This document shows positions 1 through 4,958 of a DNA stretch of 11,084 bases, piece by piece. Origin of the DNA: Burkholderiales bacterium (GTDB taxonomy: Bacteria > Pseudomonadota > Gammaproteobacteria > Burkholderiales > Casimicrobiaceae); NCBI GenBank assembly GCA_031257235.1, contig JAIRPA010000217.1:1-11084 (forward strand). Direction: 5' to 3'. Each line of letters opens with the position of its first letter. Position 1 is the stretch's first letter. Made by a program: the position numbers and the translations under genes. The notes beneath the pieces are model-generated. The model saw only the letters and a program-made list of their open reading frames with translations, made no database searches and was not told the DNA's origin.

Positions 1-560
1 ATCCTGAGGTCGAAGGCACCATGGGGCAATGCGAAGGCACCATCTATTTGGTTGAAAATGTGGACGATGTGGCGCGGCTTTCGGTGAAACATCCCGACAA
101 ACTCGGTGTGGTGACACAAACCACCTTATCGCAGGACGACGCGAAAGAAATTATCGACGCCTTAATCAAGCGTTTTCCGAACATTGTTCTGCCAAGAAAA
201 GAAGATATATGTTACGCAACACAGAATCGTCAAAACGCAGTGAGAAAGTTAGCCAGTCGGGTTGATGTGATGATCGTGGTGGGAAGCCCGAACAGTTCCA
301 ACTCGAATCGCTTGCGCGAAGTCGCGGCACGGTTGGGCAAACCGACGTACCAAATTGATCGCGCGGAAGAGCTGCAACAACATCTGTTTGACCACGTGAA
401 GTTGGTCGGCATCACCGCCGGCGCCTCCGCGCCTGAGGTTTTGGTACAAGATGTCGTTGCCCGTTTGACACAATGGGGCGTTCAAACGGTGACGGAAGAC
501 GAAGGCGTGAAAGAGCGTGTGGTCTTTATGTTGCCTAAAGTATTGTATGATCCCCAATAA
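1..560 (+). CDS. ispH: 4-hydroxy-3-methylbut-2-enyl diphosphate reductase, C-terminal part (5' end outside window)
   Basis: IspH (LytB) catalyses the last step of the MEP isoprenoid pathway, reducing HMBPP to IPP and DMAPP with a [4Fe-4S] cluster in the cytosol. The reading frame is open from the window edge. The first complete codon (position 3) begins PEVEGTMGQ, the stretch that follows the substrate-binding His in E. coli IspH, so the ATG at 21 is internal and not the start. Other family landmarks follow in order: TQTTLS, the cluster cysteine in DICYAT (codon 210-212), GSPNSSNSNRL with the substrate-binding Ser and Asn, and TAGASAPE near the end. The loop after GTMGQ looks about three residues shorter than in E. 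coli. The frame ends at TAA 558-560. The next gene begins 56 bp on and I see no terminator hairpin between them, so co-transcription is possible. Family assignment is very secure. Confidence 0.97.
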   Translation, partial: PEVEGTMGQCEGTIYLVENVDDVARLSVKHPDKLGVVTQTTLSQDDAKEIIDALIKRFPNIVLPRKEDICYATQNRQNAVRKLASRVDVMIVVGSPNSSNSNRLREVAARLGKPTYQIDRAEELQQHLFDHVKLVGITAGASAPEVLVQDVVARLTQWGVQTVTEDEGVKERVVFMLPKVLYDPQ

Positions 561-616
561 GCGATTTTGATAAGGCAAAATTTTTGGGCGCAATTTTTTA
601 ATAGAGGGAGATGATT

Positions 617-1033
617 ATGCCTTTATGGTTATGGTGGGCAATCGCATTAGCATTAGTCGGCGCAGAACTGATGACCGGAACGTTTTATCTTTTAGCCATC
701 GCCGTGGCGTTTTTGGCGGGAGGCATCGTTGCATGGGCAGGGGGCGCGTTGACGATACAGCTTGCGATTGCGGGTGTTGTGGGTGTCGCGGGGTCGGCGC
801 TTGCTTATTATTATCAACAAAAAACGCAATTGAACAATCAGGCCTCCACGATGATGTTAGACGTGGGCAAAAAAGTGATCGTGGTTCAATGGAACGCAGA
901 TAAAACCGCCCGTGTTGAATACAGCGGAACCCAATGGGATGCCGTATTAGCCTCCCCGGAGACGCCGTGTCACACGGAAATGAAAATCGCGGAAGTACGC
1001 GGCTCAACATTGGTGTTGACCGCATTGGATTAA
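617..1033 (+). CDS. nfeD: NfeD-family membrane protein (short, YbbJ-like)
   Basis: This is a 138-residue protein of the short NfeD type. NfeD proteins are encoded next to SPFH/stomatin-like proteins and are thought to act with them in membrane organisation or quality control; the exact role is not established. Residues 1-65 are strongly hydrophobic (about two to three membrane segments, rich in Ala, Gly and Leu). A short charged linker (QQKTQLNN) leads to a soluble C-terminal domain of about 65 residues. That domain contains ARVEYSGTQWDAV, which fits the OB-fold of NfeD. I chose ATG 617 over ATG 611 because the GGAG ribosome-binding site (607-610) abuts 611 but lies six bases before 617. The qmcA start follows after 21 bp, so the two form one unit, as ybbJ and ybbK do in E. 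coli. Confidence 0.88.
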   Translation: MPLWLWWAIALALVGAELMTGTFYLLAIAVAFLAGGIVAWAGGALTIQLAIAGVVGVAGSALAYYYQQKTQLNNQASTMMLDVGKKVIVVQWNADKTARVEYSGTQWDAVLASPETPCHTEMKIAEVRGSTLVLTALD

Positions 1034-1043
1034 CAATTATTTC

Positions 1044-1048
1044 AGGAG
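1044..1048 (+). promoter_or_regulatory. Ribosome binding site of the qmcA-like gene
   Basis: AGGAG lies six bases before the ATG at 1055 and is the best Shine-Dalgarno match in the window. It fixes the start of the SPFH gene. Most - strand genes here lack anything comparable. Confidence 0.8.
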
Positions 1049-1054
1049 AAAACA

Positions 1055-1990
1055 ATGGGTAATATTTCAGGTCAAATGGTCGTCGCCATTATATTTTTTG
1101 CGGTGGTGGTGTTGTTAATTAAGTGGTCGATTGTGATTGTGCCGCAACAACGCCAATATGTGATCGAACGATTAGGGCGTTATTACACGGTTTTGTCGGG
1201 CGGGTTGAATTTTATTATGCCTGTTTTGGATCGTGTTGCCTTTAGGCACGACTTACGCGAGATTCCGCTTGATGTTCCGCCGCAAATTTGTATCACGCGC
1301 GACAACACGCAATTACAAGTCGACGGAATCTTGTATTTTCAAGTCAAAGACGCCAAGCTCGCCTCGTATGGGTCGTCGAATTTTATTATTGCCATCACTC
1401 AATTGGCGCAAACCACATTGCGCTCCGTCATCGGCAGAATGGAGTTAGACCGCACGTTTGAGGAACGCGAACAAATTAACGCAACGGTCGTGGCAGAATT
1501 AGACAAAGCCGCGTTAAATTGGGGCGTTAAAGTTTTGCGCTATGAAATTAAAGACTTAACCCCGCCCAAAGAAATTTTAATGGCGATGCAAAAGCAAATC
1601 ACGGCAGAGCGTGAAAAACGCGCGGTGATTGCCAAATCCGAAGGGGAAAAACAAACGGCACTCAATCTTGCGGAAGGCGAACGTTCGGCAAAGATTGCGC
1701 AGTCCGAAGGGGATAAACAAGCAGAGATCAACCGCGCTCAAGGTGAAGCTGCCGCGATTTTGGCAAAAGCCGAAGCCACGGCAACCGCTTTAAAACAAAT
1801 CGGTGCGGCCATCACCGCGCAAGGCGGTATTCAAGCCGTCAATTTGCAGGTGGCCGGTCAATATATCGAAGCCTTCGCCAATTTGGCCAAGCAAAACAAC
1901 ACGATGATCATTCCTTCCAATATGGGTGATATTTCGAGCCTGATTGCAACGGCAACCTCCGTGATTTCAAAAACCAAAGATAACGCGTAA
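1055..1990 (+). CDS. qmcA: SPFH/band-7 domain membrane protein, QmcA-like
   Basis: This 311-residue protein has the architecture of bacterial QmcA (YbbK) and paraslipins. It starts with one N-terminal membrane segment (about residues 8-28). A PHB/SPFH domain follows, opening with VPQQRQYVIERLGRYYTVLSGG and reaching to about residue 190, with the family motif VLRYEIKDLTPPKEI near its end. Next comes a long Ala/Glu/Lys-rich coiled coil (KSEGEKQTALNLAEGERSAK and further repeats to about residue 250), then a C-terminal oligomerisation tail. Proteins of this group assemble into large membrane-associated oligomers and act in lipid microdomains or alongside membrane proteases; that role is family knowledge, not visible here. 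The preceding NfeD gene 21 bp upstream is the expected partner. Length is typical and there are no frameshifts. Transcription probably ends at the hairpin at 2032-2064. Confidence 0.93.
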   Translation: MGNISGQMVVAIIFFAVVVLLIKWSIVIVPQQRQYVIERLGRYYTVLSGGLNFIMPVLDRVAFRHDLREIPLDVPPQICITRDNTQLQVDGILYFQVKDAKLASYGSSNFIIAITQLAQTTLRSVIGRMELDRTFEEREQINATVVAELDKAALNWGVKVLRYEIKDLTPPKEILMAMQKQITAEREKRAVIAKSEGEKQTALNLAEGERSAKIAQSEGDKQAEINRAQGEAAAILAKAEATATALKQIGAAITAQGGIQAVNLQVAGQYIEAFANLAKQNNTMIIPSNMGDISSLIATATSVISKTKDNA

Positions 1991-2001
1991 TCAGGAATCA
2001 G
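1991..2001 (+). repeat. TCAGGAATCAG short dispersed repeat
   Basis: TCAGGAATCAG starts immediately after the qmcA-like stop codon. The same word recurs at 10931-10941 after a tandem half copy, and as the variant TCAGGGATCAG at 3711-3721 and 3725-3735. In all three places it lies next to larger dispersed repeats, so I read it as a fragment of that repeat family. Confidence 0.6.
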
Positions 2002-2004
2002 AAA

Positions 2005-2064
2005 GTTCGGCCAAAAGTAAAAACCTACACTCGGGCGGCAAAAAGTAGTACTTTTTGCCGCCCG
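2005..2064 (+). repeat. 60-bp dispersed repeat, copy A
   Basis: The block starts GTTCGGCCAAAAGTAAAAAC, continues with CTACACTCG and ends in a large hairpin. The reverse complement of 3885-3937 matches it with one substitution over the first 28 bases, plus a small length difference at the hairpin base and a different loop. The two copies are in inverted orientation about 1.8 kb apart and enclose the MarC and SUFU genes. Copy A fills the gap between the convergent qmcA-like and marC stop codons. Confidence 0.85.
2032..2064. terminator. Perfect 15-bp hairpin between convergent genes, probable bidirectional terminator
   Basis: The left arm CGGGCGGCAAAAAGT (2032-2046) is perfectly complementary to ACTTTTTGCCGCCCG (2050-2064), leaving a 3-base loop. 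It lies 41 bp after the qmcA-like stop and one base from the marC stop (2066-2068). The T run sits inside the stem and not after it, so this is not a textbook intrinsic terminator. Its position between convergent genes still makes transcript termination or 3'-end protection the likeliest role. Confidence 0.6.
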
Positions 2065-2065
2065 G

Positions 2066-2731
2066 CTACATTAACGTCTTGACCAATGCCGCAATCCCGT
2101 TCCAAGTAATCTGAACGCCGATGCACAGAAGAATGAACGCAAATAAACGCGCGACGATCACGGCGCCCGTGTTGCCCAAAAGCCGCAACAATTGATATGC
2201 GTACCGAAAACACAGATAAATCACCAATGCCACCGCCGCCGCGCCCGCCACAAAAGAAGGCGCTGCCGTCAACAAAGTTTGCACGTTATCGGTGTGATTG
2301 ACGCCGATGGTAATAGCCACGCTAATCGAGCCGGGACCTACCGTCACCGGAAGGGTCAACGGATAAAACGCTTCAGCTAAACTTGTTTTCCCGATGCTGC
2401 GCTCTTCGCGCGTGTTGGCGTTTTCGTCTCCGCCTACCGAAGGGAGTTCCTGCCGCAATAAATCCCACGCCACCGCGCAGACCAAGATGCCGCCGCCGAC
2501 CTGAACAATCGACACCGAAAGCCCAAAAAACAACAGCACAAATCTGCCGATAAAAAGCGAACACAAAATCAACAAAAACGCATTGATGCCGACACGCTTT
2601 GCCATTAGATTGCGCCCTCTTGAAGAGAGCTGGCGCGTCATTGAAATGAATACGGGGGCGGCAGATAAGGGATTGACCACCGGAACCAGCGCGATCACAA
2701 TCACCAGAAAAATTTCAATAAAATCACGCAT
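2066..2731 (-). CDS. MarC-family integral membrane protein
   Basis: This is a 221-residue protein of the MarC/YchE/YhgN (UPF0056) family: six-segment inner-membrane proteins of unknown transport function, named after the mar locus but not shown to confer multiple antibiotic resistance. Family signatures are visible: VVNPLSAAPVFISMT at residues 18-32 (the NP-x-x-x-P-x-F motif of the first helix), VQVGGGILVCAVAWDLL at 76-92, FYPLTLPVTVGPGSIS at 122-137, and a final LLGNTGAVIVARLFAFILLCIGVQ-type segment at 184-207. A polar loop at about residues 95-118 separates the two halves. The ATG at 2731 gives full family length, but no clear Shine-Dalgarno precedes it. It lies 160 bp downstream of the SUFU gene on the same strand, so it may have its own promoter. 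I cannot assign it to a particular E. coli paralogue. Confidence 0.92.
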   Translation of the reverse strand: MRDFIEIFLVIVIALVPVVNPLSAAPVFISMTRQLSSRGRNLMAKRVGINAFLLILCSLFIGRFVLLFFGLSVSIVQVGGGILVCAVAWDLLRQELPSVGGDENANTREERSIGKTSLAEAFYPLTLPVTVGPGSISVAITIGVNHTDNVQTLLTAAPSFVAGAAAVALVIYLCFRYAYQLLRLLGNTGAVIVARLFAFILLCIGVQITWNGIAALVKTLM

Positions 2732-2891
2732 AGGGTTTGAGGATAACTCTATAGATTGTAAAACACCATAATCGGCATTGCCTCAACGGCTTTGCAATAC
2801 TTTCAAATCTTACCTCAAAAAAACTTCGGAGGGTTTTCGGGCTTATGAAAGGATTGCAACGCCGAAAAATCAATAAAATACTTCACGCGCT

Positions 2892-3506
2892 TTACGCGCT
2901 TCCCGCGCGACGAACGACTTTGCGCGTGGGGGTGACATCAATTAACCCGATTTTATGCTTGTTGATCCATTTGAAAAAGACATCATTGCCTTCCCGCGTG
3001 ATGATCGAATACTCCTGCGCCGTGAGCGGCGCCACCCACTTGAAAAAAATCTCCGTTTTAGCCATTTCGAGCCGCTCAAAACCCCGCGGCTCGCCTCGTG
3101 GCGCGTCAATCAAAATACCTTTGGCCACCCAAGATTCGGGCGCGCGATCTGAAGGAGGAATCAAAAAAAACGAATTTTTGTGCGCGTGTTTCATGTAATG
3201 CACCGCTATGCGCATCAAATAATTGACGACGGCGGTGCGTTTTGCGGTTGTGGCGACCTCATGCGTCGGCAAGACCAAAATCAATTCTTTTCCAAAATAG
3301 GTGCTCCCGCGCTTCTGGCAGGAAAGACCAATTGTTGCAAATTTTGTAATGCCGTCCACGTCCGAGAAAGTGTAAATTTCAATCGGCGTTTCGCTCGTTT
3401 TCAATTTGGAACTGCTGCGATATTTCGGCATTCCCCAATGGCGAATCAAATGTGCCAGCACAACAGAGCGCCAGACATCAAATGCGAAAGTGTTTTTAGT
3501 AGTCAT
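2892..3506 (-). CDS. SUFU (suppressor of fused-like) domain protein, possible immunity protein
   Basis: This 204-residue soluble protein has no signal peptide or membrane segment. The pattern fits bacterial SUFU-domain proteins: an IYTFSDVDGITKFATIGLSC stretch at residues 44-63, the hydrophobic ELILVLP at 74-80, FFLIPP at 113-118, GILIDAPRGEP at 130-140, and a C-terminal FFKWVAPLTAQEYSIITREG block at 154-173 that resembles the family's Pro-Ile/Leu-x-x-x-E region. From the literature, bacterial SUFU-superfamily proteins are often immunity proteins in polymorphic-toxin loci. It lies downstream of T6SS genes on the same strand, but no toxin gene adjoins it. It is separated from DUF58 by 417 bp of repeats, so immunity is an inference only. 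The start has a possible -10 box at 3561-3566 and no strong ribosome-binding site. The last six residues (RRAGSA) look like a non-conserved tail. Confidence 0.78.
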   Translation of the reverse strand: MTTKNTFAFDVWRSVVLAHLIRHWGMPKYRSSSKLKTSETPIEIYTFSDVDGITKFATIGLSCQKRGSTYFGKELILVLPTHEVATTAKRTAVVNYLMRIAVHYMKHAHKNSFFLIPPSDRAPESWVAKGILIDAPRGEPRGFERLEMAKTEIFFKWVAPLTAQEYSIITREGNDVFFKWINKHKIGLIDVTPTRKVVRRAGSA

Positions 3507-3533
3507 TGTCAGTTTCTGGGATATTGATTGTTA

Positions 3534-3554
3534 CAAAAAGACCGCCGAAGCGGT
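3534..3554 (-). terminator. Short UUCG hairpin followed by a U run
   Basis: Read on the - strand, ACCGC-TTCG-GCGGT (3554-3541) is followed directly by CTTTTTG. The 5-bp stem with a UUCG tetraloop and a U5 run has the form of a small intrinsic terminator that would stop read-through from DUF58 before the SUFU gene. A TATAAT box ends seven bases upstream of it, so it could instead be the 5' end structure of the SUFU transcript. Confidence 0.4.
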
Positions 3555-3560
3555 GTTCAT

Positions 3561-3566
3561 ATTATA
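3561..3566 (-). promoter_or_regulatory. Candidate -10 box for the SUFU gene
   Basis: A perfect TATAAT is read on the - strand, 55 bp before the SUFU start codon. No good -35 hexamer sits 16-18 bases upstream; TTGCCC is present but only 14 bases away. A start here would place the first transcribed base at the edge of the UUCG hairpin at 3541-3554. Confidence 0.35.
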
Positions 3567-3693
3567 CGCATGATTGGCACGGGCAACCGTAAAAGACAAG
3601 ATTTGCCCCGTTGTAAAGAGGTATCGGGGGTTTCCTGTGTGTTTTTGGTCACAGGAAAGGGAGCGGCAAAAGTGGTGCTTTTTGGCGAACCTT

Positions 3694-3787
3694 TAAAACC
3701 GGATTGGGTTTCAGGGATCAGAGGTCAGGGATCAGAGCTCGTCATTCTGCGCGTAGCGAAGCGAAAGCAAGCGAAGTCGCAGAATCC
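3694..3787 (+). repeat. Dispersed repeat, copy 1 (matches 10892-10987)
   Basis: The block begins TAAAACCGGATTGGGTTTC, passes through GGGATCAGAGGTCAGGGATC and ends CGAAGTCGCAGAATCCA. The same order of words, with small differences, occurs at 10892-10987. The 3' half is also an imperfect palindrome: ATTCTGCG (3744-3751) is the exact complement of CGCAGAAT (3778-3785). The element carries no coding signal of its own, and I infer a non-autonomous intergenic repeat. Confidence 0.8.
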
Positions 3788-3789
3788 AG

Positions 3790-3824
3790 CCCCCTTTATG
3801 AAAGGGGGTGGCTACGAAGTAGCC
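3790..3824. repeat. Two adjacent small perfect hairpins
   Basis: CCCCCTTT-ATG-AAAGGGGG (3790-3808) is a perfect 8-bp stem with a 3-base loop. GGCTAC-GAA-GTAGCC (3810-3824) is a perfect 6-bp stem with a 3-base loop. They follow the dispersed repeat directly and form part of a chain of hairpins. Confidence 0.7.
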
Positions 3825-3850
3825 GGGGGTTTGCAACTTTCGCCTTTCCA

Positions 3851-3874
3851 CCCAAAAAGTATCCGCTTTTTGGG
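3851..3874. repeat. Hairpin with CCCAAAAAG / CTTTTTGGG arms
   Basis: Perfect 9-bp arms at 3851-3859 and 3866-3874 surround a 6-base loop. The motif AAAAAGTATCCGCTT resembles AAAAAAGTATCGGGCTT at the right window edge (about 11066-11084), so the same element probably recurs there and is cut by the window end. Confidence 0.65.
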
Positions 3875-3884
3875 CGACTACAAC

Positions 3885-3937
3885 CGGCAAAAAGGTCCAC
3901 TTTTTGCCGCCGAGTGTAGGTTTTTACTTTTTGCCGA
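3885..3937 (-). repeat. Dispersed repeat, copy B (inverted relative to copy A at 2005-2064)
   Basis: The reverse complement reads GTTCGGCAAAAAGTAAAAAC, then CTACACTCGG, then a hairpin. It is nearly identical to copy A. The hairpin arms are CGGCAAAAAG (3885-3894) and CTTTTTGCCG (3900-3909) around a 5-base loop. The repeat overlaps the last codons of the DUF58 gene and includes its TAA stop (3924-3926), so it was either inserted at the very 3' end of the gene or supplies that end. It may also terminate DUF58 transcription. Confidence 0.85.
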
Positions 3938-4898
3938 ACAACGCCAGCAAGGTCAAAGCGTCGTGTTCGTGCTTGTCTCCTATGGACAGCGGCAGTGAGT
4001 CGGGTGGAATCACCAAGGAAAACGGAACGCCTGCTCTTGCGCATTCGATCACCCACGCGGTCAAGCGCGACAAGCGTGCTTCCAAAGACATCGACGAGGG
4101 CAGCGCGTTATAGTTCAACACCACGGCTTTCTGCCCTCTCCCGCCTTCAAACACTTTGGTGAACCAACCGTTCCCGCGCGCCACGGCTTTCCACGCGATT
4201 CTTTGAATCGGATCGCCTTTTTGGTATTCGCGCAACCCCGCCAAATCCTCATTGCCGACCATGCCTATCGTGCCGCCGGTCTTCGGTAAGGTGGCATGAG
4301 GAAGCGGCGGCGGTGAGACTTCCGGCGAAGGAAACACAATGCCTTTTAACGGGAAATGCGCATACGCCCACGCGCGCCATAATCCCAACGGCGCTTCGCT
4401 TTCGATTTTGATGCGCCCCATGACGCAATAACCGCGTTCGGTGGTTTTGCGGGAGAGGTGAATCATGCGCGTTTCGCCGCGGGTTAAATCAAACGGCGGA
4501 ATCGGTTCGTTGTCCAAAAAAAGAGACAACCCTTCCCGCGCTTCTTTTCCGCTGCCGATTTGGATCGAAAACGGGAGTTGTCCGCCGACAAAGGTATGAC
4601 CCGCGGCAATCGGCGTCACCGACACCCCCCATAGGTTTTTGAAGGTTTGGATCAGCGTGACCGCGATGACCCCAAACCACAAGAAAGTCACGATGAACCC
4701 CAAGGAAATGGAGTCGTTCAACGACATCAGCAACATCAATGTCACCGCCCCCAATAACATGATGCCGCGACGGGTGGGTAATACAAAGATACGCCCTTGC
4801 GTCAATACGATTCCCGCCGCGTCTTGCAAGCCCAAACGCCGCCGCCAAAATAAAGCGAGGGATTGAAACGGAGCCAATAATGAGCCGGCGGATGGCAT
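3924..4898 (-). CDS. DUF58 domain-containing membrane protein
   Basis: This 324-residue protein has two adjacent hydrophobic segments (about residues 45-61 and 66-86) followed by a soluble region. The DUF58 signature GLREYQKGDPIQRIAWK is at residues 221-237, and the FTKVFEGGRGQKAVVLNYNA stretch at 246-265 is also characteristic. DUF58 proteins usually stand beside a MoxR-type AAA ATPase and von Willebrand or transglutaminase-like genes, in systems thought to assemble or activate envelope proteins. Neither partner is visible here. Length fits the short proteobacterial form. The start is ATG 4898; the ompA stop is in the same frame 60 bp upstream and no Shine-Dalgarno is evident, so the exact start is less certain. 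A perfect hairpin at 4916-4949 lies just before it. The last codons and stop lie within repeat copy B. Confidence 0.9.
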   Translation of the reverse strand: MPSAGSLLAPFQSLALFWRRRLGLQDAAGIVLTQGRIFVLPTRRGIMLLGAVTLMLLMSLNDSISLGFIVTFLWFGVIAVTLIQTFKNLWGVSVTPIAAGHTFVGGQLPFSIQIGSGKEAREGLSLFLDNEPIPPFDLTRGETRMIHLSRKTTERGYCVMGRIKIESEAPLGLWRAWAYAHFPLKGIVFPSPEVSPPPLPHATLPKTGGTIGMVGNEDLAGLREYQKGDPIQRIAWKAVARGNGWFTKVFEGGRGQKAVVLNYNALPSSMSLEARLSRLTAWVIECARAGVPFSLVIPPDSLPLSIGDKHEHDALTLLALFGKK

Positions 4899-4915
4899 GA
4901 GGATCAGCGTAGGCG

Positions 4916-4949
4916 GATCGGCAAAAATGAGCGTGGCTTTTTGCCGATC
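4916..4949. terminator. Perfect 12-bp hairpin after the OmpA-family gene
   Basis: GATCGGCAAAAA (4916-4927) and TTTTTGCCGATC (4938-4949) are exact complements around a 10-base loop. On the - strand the structure lies nine bases after the ompA stop and 17 bases before the DUF58 ATG. It shares the GGCAAAAA/TTTTTGCC inner arms with the hairpins at 2032-2064 and 3885-3909. It probably marks the end of the T6SS transcription unit or attenuates read-through into DUF58. As in the others, the T run is within the stem. Confidence 0.55.
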
Positions 4950-4958
4950 GGCTAACGT

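Larger units (their letters stand above)
3507..3923. other. Gene-free interval between SUFU and DUF58 genes, filled with repeats
   Basis: These 417 bases hold no credible gene. From left to right they contain the putative SUFU promoter and UUCG hairpin (3534-3566), unassigned sequence to about 3660, a degenerate GGCAAAAG-type hairpin (about 3664-3686), a dispersed repeat (3694-3787), small perfect hairpins (3790-3824), a hairpin with CCCAAAAAG arms (3851-3874), and most of the inverted repeat copy B. Open frames across it translate repeat sequence and have no protein-like composition. Confidence 0.75.

Noticed and set aside
561..616. Terminator between ispH and the NfeD gene
   Set aside because: There are T-rich runs but no complementary arms that form a convincing stem.
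615..1055. 146-codon open frame opposite the NfeD gene
   Set aside because: It is antisense to a gene with a ribosome-binding site, family features and an operonic partner, and has no features of its own.
3560..3690. Possible small structured RNA gene upstream of the SUFU gene
   Set aside because: The stretch before the UUCG hairpin on the - strand was compared by eye with the SRP RNA (4.5S) core and nothing matched. A -10 box lies directly against the hairpin and leaves no room for a transcript.
3694..3937. Possible CRISPR array or insertion sequence
   Set aside because: Repeats are not regularly spaced or of constant length, there are no unique spacers, and no transposase or terminal-repeat pair enclosing a coding region is present.
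3528..3998. 156-codon open frame on the + strand between SUFU and DUF58 genes
   Set aside because: It begins with TTG, runs through the promoter/hairpin zone and several dispersed repeats, then antisense through the DUF58 3' end. Its translation is repeat-derived and resembles no protein family I know.
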